NCBI RefSeq assembly: GCF_000238775.2
Contig: NZ_AFEJ02000001.1
Coordinates: forward strand, 2,790,001-2,854,000
Length of the DNA stretch: 64,000 bases
Origin: Acaryochloris sp. CCMEE 5410
Lineage (GTDB): Bacteria; Cyanobacteriota; Cyanobacteriia; Thermosynechococcales; Thermosynechococcaceae
Direction of reading: 5' to 3'
Shown piece by piece: positions 54,052-64,000 of this stretch (position 1 is the stretch's first letter; each line of letters begins with the position of its first letter). A program made the translations under genes and the position numbers. The notes beneath the pieces are model-generated. The model was not told the DNA's origin and searched no databases. It worked only from the letters and a program-made list of their open reading frames with translations.

Positions 54052-55854
54052 ATGCGGCTATCTCAAATGCTGTTTGTGACGCTGCGAGAAGACCCAGCGG
54101 AAGCAGAAATCCCCAGCCATAAATTACTCTTGCGGGCTGGGTATATTCGCCGCATAGGCAGTGGGATTTATGCTTATTTACCGTTGATGTGGCGCGTGTT
54201 GCAAAAGGTGTCTCAGATTGTCCGGGAGGAAATGGACGCAGCTGGGGCTCAAGAATGTTTGCTGCCCCAAATCCAGCCCGCTGAGTTATGGCAAGAATCA
54301 GGCCGATGGGACACCTATACGCAAGCAGAAGGGATTATGTTTGCCCTCCAGGATCGCCAGGACCGGGAGTTGGGATTAGGGCCGACCCACGAAGAGGTGA
54401 TTACTGCGGTCGCCAGGGATATGATTCGGTCCTACCGTCAGCTTCCTTTGAACCTTTATCAAATTCAAACCAAATTCCGTGATGAGATTCGCCCCCGGTT
54501 TGGCCTGATGCGGGGACGGGAATTTATTATGAAAGATGCCTATTCCTTCTCCGCTGATGAAGCCGACCTTCAGGCTATTTATAGCAAAATGCATGACGCT
54601 TACTGCAATATTCTTCGACGATCTGGCTTAGCGTATCGCGCAGTTGATGCTGATTCAGGAGCTATTGGCGGCTCTGGGTCCCAGGAGTTTATGGTATTAG
54701 CCGAAGCTGGGGAAGATGAAGTTCTCTACACCGAAGATGGTAAATATGCGGCCAATGTAGAAAAAGCAGTGTCCCTACCAGCAGAGGCTCAACCTTCCTC
54801 CTTTAAGACCCTAGAGACGAAAGAAACGCCTAAGGTAGATACGATTGCCAAGCTCTGTGATTGCTTGCAATGCTCGCCAACTCAGGTCGTCAAAACAGTG
54901 CTTTACGAAGCAGTTTATGACAATGGTCAGACAATCTTGGCCTTAGTGAGCCTCCGAGGTGATCAGGCAGTCAATGAGGTGAAGTTGCAGAATGAGTTGG
55001 TCAAGTTAGGCGAGGTGGTGAAAGGCAAAGCCTTGATCGCATTGAATGTGGCAGAAGGTGAAACCAAATGGGCGAGTCAGCCTCTACCACTGGGGTATAT
55101 TGCCCCTAATTTAGCAGATAGCTATATTCAAAAGTCCAAACAGGTGCATGGCAAGTTTGTTCGCTTAGTTGATCAAACGGCTGTGGATCTCAAGGATTTT
55201 GTGACGGGGGCGAACGAGGTTGGCGTTCATCAAGTCGGGGTCAACTGGAAGACAGATATTCCCTTACCCAAACATGTGGTGGATGTTCGCACAGCTCTGG
55301 TGGGAGATCGAGCGGTACACGACCCTAAACAAACCCTACAAACTGCTCGTGGCATCGAAATTGGTCATATCTTCCAATTAGGGACAAAGTACTCCCAGGC
55401 CTTAGGGGCGACCTATACGAATGAAGCGGGTAAAGAACAGCCATTAGTGATGGGCTGCTATGGCGTTGGGGTCTCTCGTCTGGCCCAAGCTGCTGTGGAA
55501 CAATCCTATGACAAAGATGGGATTGTCTGGCCCGTTGCGATCGCACCGTATCACGCCATCATTATTATTCCCAATGGGAAAGATAGCGACCAGGTGGAGG
55601 CCGCTGAAAAACTCTACAGCGAGCTCAATGCTGCAGGCATAGAAACCTTACTAGACGATCGGACAGAACGAGCGGGGGTGAAATTCAAAGACGCTGACTT
55701 AATTGGAATTCCCTATCGAATTGTGACGGGACGATCCTTGAAGGAAGGCAACGTTGAGATGGTAGAACGAGCCACCCACGACGCTCATCAAATTGCGTTA
55801 GATCAGGTTTTACCCACTCTTAAAGAATATTTAGCGAAAGCCATTTCTACGTAG
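54052..55854 (+). CDS. proS: Prolyl-tRNA synthetase (bacterial type)
   Basis: A 600-residue class II synthetase. Motif 2 region [25 protein letters not shown], the GPTHEEV proline-binding segment and motif 3 [14 protein letters not shown] are present. The YbaK-like editing (INS) domain lies at about 225-400 ([21 protein letters not shown]). It ends with the anticodon-binding domain ([16 protein letters not shown]). It charges tRNA-Pro, one isoacceptor of which (GGG) is at 7868. Confidence 0.97.
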   Translation: MRLSQMLFVTLREDPAEAEIPSHKLLLRAGYIRRIGSGIYAYLPLMWRVLQKVSQIVREEMDAAGAQECLLPQIQPAELWQESGRWDTYTQAEGIMFALQDRQDRELGLGPTHEEVITAVARDMIRSYRQLPLNLYQIQTKFRDEIRPRFGLMRGREFIMKDAYSFSADEADLQAIYSKMHDAYCNILRRSGLAYRAVDADSGAIGGSGSQEFMVLAEAGEDEVLYTEDGKYAANVEKAVSLPAEAQPSSFKTLETKETPKVDTIAKLCDCLQCSPTQVVKTVLYEAVYDNGQTILALVSLRGDQAVNEVKLQNELVKLGEVVKGKALIALNVAEGETKWASQPLPLGYIAPNLADSYIQKSKQVHGKFVRLVDQTAVDLKDFVTGANEVGVHQVGVNWKTDIPLPKHVVDVRTALVGDRAVHDPKQTLQTARGIEIGHIFQLGTKYSQALGATYTNEAGKEQPLVMGCYGVGVSRLAQAAVEQSYDKDGIVWPVAIAPYHAIIIIPNGKDSDQVEAAEKLYSELNAAGIETLLDDRTERAGVKFKDADLIGIPYRIVTGRSLKEGNVEMVERATHDAHQIALDQVLPTLKEYLAKAIST

Positions 55855-56172
55855 GGATTCTGTCCTGATCAACTCCTATTATAAGTCTTAACTTTTGGAA
55901 CTTAAGCCTCTGTAAATTCGTCTATAAAGAGGCTAATTCTGGGACATATAGTGCTGAAATAGTGCTGACATTTGCTGTTATATAAACTCAAGCGCTACTC
56001 AACCCGTTTCTCCAATTGCATGACGTGAGTTATGGAGTACACCACGGTGTCATTCCCCTAGAGTGTCCACCCACAAACCCAGATTGGATTCCTTGAGTTA
56101 GGCTAGACTGGATGGCCCCCTGTTCTCCTGATCTAGCTAGATAGATGTATTCATAGAGGATAAAGTCCAAAA
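55855..56172. other. Intergenic region after proS
   Basis: A 318-base gap. AGCCTCT (55905-55911) and AGAGGCT (55928-55934) can form a hairpin that may end the proS transcript; no strong T run follows. No gene seen. Confidence 0.4.
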
Positions 56173-56778
56173 ATGGCACAACTACGGTACCAAAGTAGGC
56201 GGTTTTGGGGAGGTTTGGTTGGCGTTGCCTTAGTATTGGGAGGATTTGGCTGTCAGCCCCAACAGACATCCACAGAAACGAGTCCCTCACCTGTGGCTTC
56301 TCCTCAACCCGGCCAAACAGATCCTGAACCGCCCGTTGCGAACCCTGAGCTTGCAGTTTATTGGGTTGCCTATAAAGATCAAGAGCAGCTGGTGCTGGAA
56401 CCCACCAAACTGCCTCTAGATAACTTGGAGAATGCCACGTCTGAGGAACAATTGGTCGTTGCTTTCAAACGGTTACTGGAAGGACCTGCTAATGCTGATA
56501 AGACAAATGCAATTCCTGAAAAGACTCAACTGAATAGCCTGAAATTGCAAGAGGATGGGATTCGCATTGATTTATCGAGGGAGTTCACAACTGGTGGCGG
56601 GACCAAATCGATGCAAGCTCGTCTCGGCCAAGTTGTTTACACTGCCAGCAGTTTGAATCCCAAGGCAGCCATTTGGATTTCCATTGATGGAGAGCCCTTA
56701 GAGGTTTTATCCGGGGATGGGCTCATCGTTTCACAACCGATGACCCGCAAGGAATTTGATGATAACTTTTCCCTATAA
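56173..56778 (+). CDS. GerMN-domain lipoprotein
   Basis: A 201-residue lipoprotein. The signal ends in a lipobox (ALVLGGFGC, Cys27), then a Thr/Pro/Ser linker, then a GerMN domain (about 60-190) with VYWVAYKDQEQLVLEPTKLP, FKRLLEGPANADKTNAIPEK and RARLGQVVYTAS-type strands. GerMN domains occur in spore germination and in periplasmic proteins of other bacteria; the role here is unknown but likely periplasmic. Confidence 0.85.
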   Translation: MAQLRYQSRRFWGGLVGVALVLGGFGCQPQQTSTETSPSPVASPQPGQTDPEPPVANPELAVYWVAYKDQEQLVLEPTKLPLDNLENATSEEQLVVAFKRLLEGPANADKTNAIPEKTQLNSLKLQEDGIRIDLSREFTTGGGTKSMQARLGQVVYTASSLNPKAAIWISIDGEPLEVLSGDGLIVSQPMTRKEFDDNFSL

Positions 56779-56972
56779 ACAAAAGGGCTTTTAGAGGATA
56801 TCCGTGAGTTTCTGGGGCTTCTGGGAATCCTAATAAAGATAGGCTCTTGGTTTGGGGTCTAAATAACTTGATCTGGAGTCAGCTGCCTTCTCTATCTTGA
56901 GGTCAGTTTACGGATCACTCTTGTGCCAATCATAATAACGATATCCCCATTCTCCATTCCAGAATCAAGTCT

Positions 56973-57863
56973 ATGACGGTGTCTAAAAGCCCCGCAGAAA
57001 AAAAGCGGGAGGAGCAGCGCATGCAGGATGTATTAGTCCTGCTGCAACATTTAACTGAAAATGAAGAAACCACGATCAAGCTGATGATTGAATGCCTTTA
57101 CGACGTAGGGGCCGTTAACTTCATTAATAAAAAGGTTCAAAACGACTCCATCAACCAATTGGCTAAAACCCTGGCGGGGATGTCGAAGCCCATCGCTAAA
57201 CGCTATGGCTACTACTGGTTCAAGAAAAATTGTCCTGAGTTGATTGTGAACTGGCTACAGCGAAAAGTTGCTTTTCCTCCGCCTAAACTATCGCCTTCCC
57301 CTAAAGCAGAAGTAGAAGCCCAACCCGATATCATTAAAGCCGTAGAAGTCGCTGAAGCCCAGGCACAAGCGGATGGCTATCTAGCCGATGTTGCTAGTTC
57401 ACCCTCGTTGGACAGGGTAGGGGATGGACAATCAAATCTAACGATTGATGCAACTGACACCCCAGAGACTCAACCAACGCCACTATCTTCATCATTAGAG
57501 TCTACTGAAGAAGTAAGAGACACCATCAAGCCTTTGTCTGAAGGACCAAAAATGAGACAGGAACAAGAGCCTTCTTTAGGGGCTACTCTGCGTTCAGCCA
57601 GTCACCCTGATGTCCGACGAATAGATAATCCAACGTTGGCAACTCCTTTGCCAGCAATGGTCAAAGCCACATCTCTACCAACTCCAATGGAGCAGAGAAC
57701 ACAGCAGATTCGCCGCCTGAAAACCCAAAATAGAGCATTAATCGGAACTTTAATTAGCACCATTTTGGTTGGGGGAGTAACCATTTGGCAGTTGCAGCAA
57801 AATACCTTGCTTCATCAATCAACTCCATCATCGATTATGCCCGCCAGTCAGACGGTAGAATAA
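56973..57863 (+). CDS. Conserved hypothetical, single-pass membrane protein
   Basis: A 296-residue protein. The N-terminal 110 residues are helical and conserved-looking (EQRMQDVLVLLQHLTENEETTIKLMIECLYDVGAVNFINKKVQ, KPIAKRYGYYWFKKNCPELIVNWL). A long disordered linker follows, then one transmembrane helix near 252-270 (LIGTLISTILVGGVTIW). Only the helical domain suggests a fold; I do not recognise a family. Probably a cytoplasmic domain tethered to the membrane by its C-terminus. Confidence 0.7.
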   Translation: MTVSKSPAEKKREEQRMQDVLVLLQHLTENEETTIKLMIECLYDVGAVNFINKKVQNDSINQLAKTLAGMSKPIAKRYGYYWFKKNCPELIVNWLQRKVAFPPPKLSPSPKAEVEAQPDIIKAVEVAEAQAQADGYLADVASSPSLDRVGDGQSNLTIDATDTPETQPTPLSSSLESTEEVRDTIKPLSEGPKMRQEQEPSLGATLRSASHPDVRRIDNPTLATPLPAMVKATSLPTPMEQRTQQIRRLKTQNRALIGTLISTILVGGVTIWQLQQNTLLHQSTPSSIMPASQTVE

Positions 57864-57946
57864 CCTTCCTCATCTAGCCAGCAGACCTGGCTTTATCATC
57901 CACAGAGACGGGACCAGCAGTAGCTACTGGCCCCCAAATAGTCCAG

Positions 57947-60667
57947 TTATTGATAGCTCTCCAACCAAGGTTGAATATCAATCGCTAGCTTGCGGCCTAA
58001 CTGGAGAAGTTGGCGCATTTGGGCCATCGATAAAGGATTCCCTTGGGATAGATCTTGATTCGACATAGCATCGCCGTTCTGTTCCAGCAATTGAGCCTGG
58101 GTGATGGCTTGACTGTGATTCAAGAGGGTCATCTGCTCTTGCAGACAACGAAGATAGAGTTCTTGAGCCCGATCGAGATGAATATTGAGCTGGAGTTGAT
58201 GGACTAGATTAAGCAAGATTTGTAGACGCTGAATCCGATGGGGAGATAAGTCCACATCTACGTGATGGAATAGTTGCCAGAGCAGACGGAGAATTAAATC
58301 TTCAAGTAAGGGATAGGCGGCATCCAATTTGAGACGACATCCAGCTTGCTCAGCTTCAGTTGCGATCGCAGCCAGTTCTGCTAAATCACTGGCTCCCACC
58401 TGGGAGGTTTCCAGCTCTGGATCGCTCATCTCTTTTTCCAGCCCTTTAAGGGTATTGAGGGCGCGATGATTGAGAGCGACTTGAGCAGCGGTTAGCAATT
58501 CGGGGGGTACTTCCAAGTCATCGTATTGGAAGGCCATTAACACCCCATAATTATCTCGATAGACTTGGGTATAGAGCTGATTGAGACGACTTAAGGTCTC
58601 TTGAGATAGGAGAGAGATAATCCGATGCCGTTCTTCTGGTAAGAGGTCATGGAGGCCATAATGCTGATGACCAAAGGTATCAGATATGGCCAACACGATA
58701 TTGGTCGCACTGGCTTGCTGTAGGGTATTGAACAACTTGGCCTTCATCTCGCCATATTGCTTGCGACCACTAAAGAGCTGGACCCCACAATGAAAGTCCC
58801 AGCCACCAAGATGCAGCACGCAAAACACCAGATGTTCCGATTCAGACGTGACATTGGAGGTGAGCTGCAGTTGACCAATTGCCAAAGATAGGGATCCTAA
58901 CCGCTGAATTTGATAATCGATCTGCTCGGCTTGGTAGGAAAAGTAAGGATGTTGAGGGGGATAGGGATTGAACAGAGAGGTGATGGCATAGTGGGCAGCC
59001 ACGGCCTGGACGTCGATTTGAGAGGGAATCACCAACTGCTGGTACACCCCTGCTCCCGTCTCGAATAAAGCGACATTGCTGGGGGCTAAAGCCAAGCGCT
59101 GGATAAACTCAGGCTCAAGGCTGATCCCCGCCACATCCGCTGCCAAGTCAACGGCACGGGCGGCATATCGAAGAATCTGCACTCCTTCAGGCCGTGAGAG
59201 TTCGGCAAAGAACCAACCACAACTCGTATACATCAACAGGCCATGACGCTGCATCTCTAATAAGCGCAAGGCATCGACCCGTTCGTCTGGTGTCAGTTCA
59301 TGGTTTTGATGAGCATTGAGAAAAGCTTGAATCGGATCGGCTGCAGAGGAATCGAGCTGCACTTGCCGAGGGAACTGGCCCATAATTTCGATGTAGCGAT
59401 TTCGAGTTTCCCAGGGATCTTGGAACAGCAGCCCCCCAATTTCTTGATAAATATCCCTGAGCTGATCCCGCAGCCAATCTAAGGCATCCCGTAAAGGACG
59501 CCGCCATTTTTGATGCCAAAGGCTGCCTTCGCCACCACATCCACAGTCGTCCTGCCAACGATCAACCCCATGACTACAGCTCCAGGCTGTCACGGGCTTG
59601 AGCTGTACTTCCCATGTGGGAGGATGCAGACTCAGGTAATGGGCATAGTTAGTCACCGTCCATCCCATCTGGGGGAAGGTCTCGTGAAACGCATAGGCGA
59701 TCGCTTTTTCCGTATCGCGTTTGTGGTGGCCAAAGGTCTCACCATCAGTCGCAATCGAAATCAGCTGAGACGGCTTGCGATCGCAGCGTACTGCCTGCCC
59801 TAATCGATTCGCCAGATTCTGAGAACTACTCAGCACCGCATTAAAGCCAATATCCCGAGAAATGGGGCCATCGTAAAAGAAGATATCGATGTAGCGTTCA
59901 CGATCCAGCAGATAACAGCGATAGGGTCGGGTCGGGTCAATTTGCGCCCCCCCGACTTCTTCCCAGGTAGGGTGAGTATTAGCATCCGTATCGCTAGCCA
60001 TACCCGGTATCAACCGACAGCGCTGGGCTTGAGAGGGGGCCAGAATAATAAATCGAATCCCTTCCTCAATCAACACCTCAATCGTGGCCATATCGACGGC
60101 AGCTTCCGCTAGCCACATGCCTTCGGGGTCGCGGCCAAATCGAGCTTGGAAGTCGGCTTTACCCCAACGCACCTGGGTGACTTTGTCCTGGCGATTGGCC
60201 AAGGGCATGATGATATGGTTGTAGACTTGTGCGATCCCATTACCGTGACCTTGGAGTCGCTCACAGCTCTTGCGATCGGCTTCAATAATACGCTGGTAAA
60301 CCTCCGTATCATAGGTCTCCAACCAGCTCATCAAGGTTGGGCCGATATTGAAGCTGAGATATTCGAAATTATTGACAATATTGATGACTTCGCCCTGGTC
60401 ATTAAAAATGCGCGCAAAGGCATTGGGGCGATAGCATTCGTGATAAATTCGCTCATTCCAATCATGAAACGGGGCCGCACTCGATTGCCGTTCGATGGTG
60501 CCCAAGTAAGGATTTTCCCGAGGAGGCTGATAAAAATGACCATGTAAGGTCACATAAACGCCCTCAGCCTGCTCTAGTGGACTAGTGGGTGAACGTAAGG
60601 GAGTAGAGACCTTAAAAGTCGACTGTTCCTGATCAGTATTCTCAGGAATATAAGAGGTTGTATTCAT
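57947..60667 (-). CDS. GH57/DUF3536 glycoside hydrolase-like protein
   Basis: A 906-residue protein. The N-terminal half is a GH57-type domain: VYVTLHGHFYQPPRENPYLG, ERIYHECYRPNAFARI, EVINIVNNFEYLSFNIGPT and FFYDGPISRDIGF, GETFGHHKRDTE. The second half is DUF3536-like. GH57 enzymes act on alpha-glucans; this subgroup is little studied. Together with GlgC and amylase it suggests glycogen metabolism. ATG at 60667 (MNTTSYIPEN) is preferred; the frame is open to 60745. Confidence 0.9.
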   Translation of the reverse strand: MNTTSYIPENTDQEQSTFKVSTPLRSPTSPLEQAEGVYVTLHGHFYQPPRENPYLGTIERQSSAAPFHDWNERIYHECYRPNAFARIFNDQGEVINIVNNFEYLSFNIGPTLMSWLETYDTEVYQRIIEADRKSCERLQGHGNGIAQVYNHIIMPLANRQDKVTQVRWGKADFQARFGRDPEGMWLAEAAVDMATIEVLIEEGIRFIILAPSQAQRCRLIPGMASDTDANTHPTWEEVGGAQIDPTRPYRCYLLDRERYIDIFFYDGPISRDIGFNAVLSSSQNLANRLGQAVRCDRKPSQLISIATDGETFGHHKRDTEKAIAYAFHETFPQMGWTVTNYAHYLSLHPPTWEVQLKPVTAWSCSHGVDRWQDDCGCGGEGSLWHQKWRRPLRDALDWLRDQLRDIYQEIGGLLFQDPWETRNRYIEIMGQFPRQVQLDSSAADPIQAFLNAHQNHELTPDERVDALRLLEMQRHGLLMYTSCGWFFAELSRPEGVQILRYAARAVDLAADVAGISLEPEFIQRLALAPSNVALFETGAGVYQQLVIPSQIDVQAVAAHYAITSLFNPYPPQHPYFSYQAEQIDYQIQRLGSLSLAIGQLQLTSNVTSESEHLVFCVLHLGGWDFHCGVQLFSGRKQYGEMKAKLFNTLQQASATNIVLAISDTFGHQHYGLHDLLPEERHRIISLLSQETLSRLNQLYTQVYRDNYGVLMAFQYDDLEVPPELLTAAQVALNHRALNTLKGLEKEMSDPELETSQVGASDLAELAAIATEAEQAGCRLKLDAAYPLLEDLILRLLWQLFHHVDVDLSPHRIQRLQILLNLVHQLQLNIHLDRAQELYLRCLQEQMTLLNHSQAITQAQLLEQNGDAMSNQDLSQGNPLSMAQMRQLLQLGRKLAIDIQPWLESYQ

Positions 60668-61100
60668 ATCAAAAAAACCGCCATGGATGAAGAGATTTAG
60701 CGTTGATGCGGAATCATTAAGCGCTCGCTTAAAGCTTGATTTCAAACTCGAACATCCAGATCAGTTTGAATAGTGAGGATGCAGCGAAGCCACAAAAGAA
60801 TAAATGAATGAGTCCTTTATGTAGTGAAGCCGGACGTAGTAATTGAATGAGGGCCTATGGAGGCAAAGAAACTGCTAACCTGTCTGTGGCTATAACCTAG
60901 GCGATCCCTTTTGGGAATAGGGGAAATCGCAAGATATCTTAAGAGTTTATTCGGGCATTATGGGTAAAGTCTTCATATTTCCTATGGGATCAGCCCGATT
61001 CACACCGAAATGCCCCTGATAACCGCCCATTAATCTGAGGCAAATCTAGATTTTCCCAAATTGATTTTGATGTACTTGTAAACCCAACTCATCTGCAATT
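60668..61100. other. Divergent intergenic region
   Basis: About 430 bases between the GH57 gene and the Ca2+/H+ exchanger gene. No RNA, repeat or coding frame is recognised. Confidence 0.45.
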
Positions 61101-62186
61101 GTGACTCTCAAAAATCGTATTTTTATTGTCTTACTGCTGTTTATCCCTGTCTCGATTGCAGCAGATCTCCTGGAGTGGGGACCGCTCCCTCTATTTGCGA
61201 CATCAGCGCTCGCTATTGTGCCTTTAGCTGCATGGATGGGCACAGCAACGGAAGAGATTGCTGTGGTCATTGGTCCCTCCGCCGGTGGACTGCTCAATGC
61301 CACCTTTGGTAATGCTACGGAACTAATTATTGCTTTTATCGCCCTCCAAGCCGGTTTGGTAGAGGTGGTCAAAGCCAGTATTACCGGTTCCATTTTGGGT
61401 AACCTCCTTCTCGTGATGGGGTTGTCCATGCTGCTGGGCGGACTACGATTCAAAGAGCAAACCTTTCAGCCCGTTGTGGCTCGCGTGAATGCCTCATCCA
61501 TGAACTTAGCGGTCATTGCAATTTTGTTGCCCACCGCCATCAAGTTCTCCGCCGAAGGCATCGAGAGTCAGGTTCTCCAGAACCTTTCCATTGCCGTTGC
61601 CATCGTGTTGATTGGAGTTTATGGTTTAACGCTTCTGTTCTCCATGAAAACCCACACCTATCTGTTTGACGTGGGAGTTGCAGGTATGGAATCAGAAGAA
61701 GAGGCCCATGAAGAAGGCTCAGGTAACTTGCGATTATGGATTGGTGTTTTACTCGCAGCAACCCTAGCGGTTGCCGTTGAATCTGAATTTTTAGTGGGCA
61801 GTTTAGAAGCAGCCACTGAGCAACTTGGGTTGACGCCCTTGTTTACAGGGGTGATTTTACTCCCCATTATTGGTAATGCCGCAGAGCATGCCACCGCCGT
61901 CACCGTGGCCATGAAAGACAAGATGGATTTATCTGTTTCTGTTGCCGTCGGCTCCAGTATGCAGATTGCCCTGTTTGTTGCCCCAGCCTTAGTCCTGGCA
62001 GGCTGGGTAATTGGTCAGCCCATGGACTTAGACTTCAACCCCTTTGAATTGGTCGCTGTTGCCGTATCAGTCCTGATTGCCAATTCGATTAGCTCAGATG
62101 GTCAGTCCAACTGGTTAGAAGGGACGCTACTCCTCGCCACCTATGCAGTGTTAGGATTAGCCTTTTATTTTCATCCTCTGACGTGA
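61101..62186 (+). CDS. Ca2+/H+ antiporter (CAX family)
   Basis: A 361-residue membrane protein of the cation/proton exchanger family with about 11 helices. The two conserved repeat motifs are GGLLNATFGNATELIIAFIAL and ILLPIIGNAAEHATAVTVAMKD, containing the acidic ion-binding residues. A short acidic loop (GMESEEEAHEEGSG) separates the halves, as in family members. It would export calcium from the cytoplasm in exchange for protons. The start is GTG at 61101. It converges on the SLH gene with a 7-base gap. Confidence 0.92.
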   Translation: MTLKNRIFIVLLLFIPVSIAADLLEWGPLPLFATSALAIVPLAAWMGTATEEIAVVIGPSAGGLLNATFGNATELIIAFIALQAGLVEVVKASITGSILGNLLLVMGLSMLLGGLRFKEQTFQPVVARVNASSMNLAVIAILLPTAIKFSAEGIESQVLQNLSIAVAIVLIGVYGLTLLFSMKTHTYLFDVGVAGMESEEEAHEEGSGNLRLWIGVLLAATLAVAVESEFLVGSLEAATEQLGLTPLFTGVILLPIIGNAAEHATAVTVAMKDKMDLSVSVAVGSSMQIALFVAPALVLAGWVIGQPMDLDFNPFELVAVAVSVLIANSISSDGQSNWLEGTLLLATYAVLGLAFYFHPLT

Positions 62187-62193
62187 TCAGCCC

Positions 62194-64000
62194 TTAAGAA
62201 TCTGGCGTCACTACATATTCAGACTCAATAGGCTCTAGCCGCCCTGATTGAACCAGCGCCTGGTAAATCATGGCGGCGACTTCTGCCCGAGTAGCATTGG
62301 CCTCTGGCTTCAATAGTCCCGGCTCAGGATGACTCACCACAATATTTTCTTGGGTCGAAGCGGCAATTTTTCCTTTTGACCAACCGGGGAGCTGGCTCTG
62401 ATCTTGGAACTGCTGCAGGCTAGTTTCTGGGGAAGTAGGAATGTCCAGTTCTAACCCACTGACCAGAGCCACTAATACTTCATATCTGGGCACAAGCTTA
62501 TCCGGCTGAAAATCTCCTTCCGGATATCCGCTCATAAATTTCTTATCGACCGCGTCTTCAATGGCGCCTGCAGCCCAATAATCTGATGCAATATCAGAAA
62601 AGGTTAGAGCACTCTGGCCGGGCTCATCGACAAAAGCACGTTGAATTTGGGCTGCTAATTCAGCCCGAGTCACGGGCTTATCGGGTTGGAACTTTCCATC
62701 TGGGTAATCCGGAATAATCCCTTGGGCATGCAGCTTTGTGATAAAAGGATAGGCCCAATGATCCTCAGGTACATCAGAAATATCAAGCTGTGAGGGAATC
62801 ACATCCGGTGCATCTAGGCCGCCAATCGCTTCTGTAGGGCCTTGCGGAACAGCTGCTGTTTGATTGGTTGGAGCCTGTCCAGGCGTATTCCCTGTCTCAC
62901 CAGTACTCGGAGCATCTTCACTAACAGAAGGAGCACTGGCAATAGGTGAGTCACCAGCTGATTCACCTGATGGGCTATTGGCCGATGGGTTCGGGTTTAG
63001 AGGCGAAGAAGAGACCGATGGAGAAGAAGGTGGTGTTAGAGAGGGTTCCTGCTGATTGCCAGTCACCCCAAAGTAAGTAATGGCGCCTAACGTTGACAGA
63101 GCGACCAATAAACCAACAGCCTGAACACGGTTAAGGGGTAATTTACCGCTTAACGCACCTAAATCGCCTGCATTTGCCCCAGTAGAAGGACCTGAACCCA
63201 CAGCCACTGGCTCTGGTGCTGGCACAGGATCTGGTACCGGAGTTGAGGGAACCTCGGGTTCACCATCACTTTCTACGGCGGGTATAGACTCAAGGCCCTC
63301 CGCTTCAGGCAGAGCAGTACTCTCGTCTGTGATTTCTCCTAACGGAGAAATCACAGCAGGAATATCAGCTGCAGGGCCATCTGGATCAACCGGATCAGTG
63401 GGGACAGCCCCTACGTCACTCGTCGACACATCTCCCATATCAGAACTGATACCCCCCGGGCTGGCAGGCGTTGTACTGCTGTCTGGGGTGACTTCTGTAT
63501 CGATAGGGAGTGGTGACTCCGCCACTGGCAGGTTTTCATCGATTGGCAACGGCGCATCTTCTGATAAGGAGGCATCTTCACCCACCGTTAATGGTTGATC
63601 TTCTGGTGTTGGCAGTTCTTCTATCTCAGGTTCCACTGCTGGTATGTCAGTACTAACAGGCACATCAGCCACAACATCAGGAATCGGGGCATCCACAGGA
63701 GGAATATTTGGCCCTGAGATATCGGTCGTTTCTGGGGTCGAAATCTCTGATATGGGATCTTCAGCGCCAGAAGGCTCAAGATCATCCATCCAAGGATCAG
63801 GTAACGGACTCTCTTCTGGCGTGGACTCTAAGGATATAGGTTCTTCAACAGGTTCGTTGATGGTTGGAGCATCAGGGGGCTGAATCAGAGTTGGCTCTTC
63901 AATCTCTGCACTCAGCGGGGTAATCAGCGGTTGTTCGTCAGCAGCTGGTTCAGACCAAGGATCGGAGAGGGTATCTCCAGCACTGGTCGATGCTGCTATA
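62194..64000 (-). CDS. SLH-domain protein, partial
   Basis: The frame is open from the right window edge, so the start is missing; at least 602 codons are visible. Most of the protein is an acidic, Pro/Ser/Thr/Glu-rich repetitive region (for example DAPIPDVVADVPVSTDIPAV), with a transmembrane helix (AVGLLVALSTLGAITYFGV) at about 310 before the C-terminus. After a Ser/Pro linker come two to three SLH modules: VPEDHWAYPFITKLHAQGII, FSDIASDYWAAGAIEDAVDK, and a weaker third with TRAEVAAMIYQAL. In cyanobacteria SLH proteins anchor to peptidoglycan, so this one may link the inner membrane to the wall. Confidence 0.85.
   Translation of the reverse strand, partial: IAASTSAGDTLSDPWSEPAADEQPLITPLSAEIEEPTLIQPPDAPTINEPVEEPISLESTPEESPLPDPWMDDLEPSGAEDPISEISTPETTDISGPNIPPVDAPIPDVVADVPVSTDIPAVEPEIEELPTPEDQPLTVGEDASLSEDAPLPIDENLPVAESPLPIDTEVTPDSSTTPASPGGISSDMGDVSTSDVGAVPTDPVDPDGPAADIPAVISPLGEITDESTALPEAEGLESIPAVESDGEPEVPSTPVPDPVPAPEPVAVGSGPSTGANAGDLGALSGKLPLNRVQAVGLLVALSTLGAITYFGVTGNQQEPSLTPPSSPSVSSSPLNPNPSANSPSGESAGDSPIASAPSVSEDAPSTGETGNTPGQAPTNQTAAVPQGPTEAIGGLDAPDVIPSQLDISDVPEDHWAYPFITKLHAQGIIPDYPDGKFQPDKPVTRAELAAQIQRAFVDEPGQSALTFSDIASDYWAAGAIEDAVDKKFMSGYPEGDFQPDKLVPRYEVLVALVSGLELDIPTSPETSLQQFQDQSQLPGWSKGKIAASTQENIVVSHPEPGLLKPEANATRAEVAAMIYQALVQSGRLEPIESEYVVTPDS

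Overview
This window looks like a chromosomal segment of a cyanobacterium, probably a large-genome, IS-rich type such as Acaryochloris (genus is an inference). The evidence is repeated HIP1-type palindromes (GCGATCGC), a bifunctional fructose-1,6/sedoheptulose-1,7-bisphosphatase, ADP-glucose pyrophosphorylase, the aerobic chlorophyll cyclase AcsF, a cyanobacterial-type chorismate lyase (plastoquinone pathway), rpoZ, a DUF1818 protein, a cyanobacterial LabA-like NYN protein and two MAPEG proteins. Most of the window is ordinary core-genome housekeeping with genes on both strands, many convergent pairs meeting or overlapping at their stop codons.

Region by region. 0-5 kb: a RelE/ParE toxin-antitoxin pair cut by the window edge, a cupin, a MAPEG gene, an SRPBCC gene divergent from a LysR regulator with a perfect palindrome between them, and a second MAPEG gene whose last codons were replaced by an IS630-type insertion. 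5-11 kb: glyoxylate aminotransferase, rpoZ with two downstream small genes, tRNA-Pro(GGG), glgC and glpX-type F/SBPase. 11-15 kb: gene-poor, with a candidate structured RNA, and a grpB-family gene split by an IS5-family element that itself appears dead. 15-23 kb: dnaX, a cytoplasmic alpha-amylase, a membrane Ser/Thr kinase, acsF and bioF. 23-26 kb: a small graveyard of accessory genes (stop-broken PIN toxin, RelE fragment, frameshifted gene, internally deleted MmeI-like DNA methyltransferase) around one intact UPF0175/DUF3368 toxin-antitoxin pair, then a Uma2 gene. 26-30 kb: a double-ATPase peptide ABC protein, chorismate lyase and a hydrolase. 30-36 kb: two tandem murJ-type flippase genes with duplicated 5' flanks; the first is split by an IS with a DUF772 transposase, the second is intact. 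36-47 kb: REC-(degenerate GGDEF)-EAL protein, SDR, inorganic pyrophosphatase, aroA, a coiled-coil membrane protein, DacB-type peptidase, LptC and a LabA-like NYN protein. 46-64 kb: metG, an RsbW-like ATPase, MlaD/MlaF-type lipid transport genes, a pentapeptide-repeat protein, a HEAT-repeat protein, proS, a GerMN lipoprotein, a GH57/DUF3536 protein, a Ca2+/H+ exchanger and an SLH-domain protein running off the end.

Functional themes are carbon storage (GlgC, amylase, GH57), photosynthetic carbon fixation (F/SBPase) and photorespiration (glyoxylate aminotransferase), envelope building (MurJ, DacB, LptC, MlaD/MlaF, SLH) and translation (MetG, ProS, tRNA-Pro). I found no convincing new multi-gene system. 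The items most worth a second look are the structured element near 11.5 kb, the murJ tandem duplication with one broken copy, the reconstructable IS insertions, and the decayed defence/toxin island at 23-26 kb.
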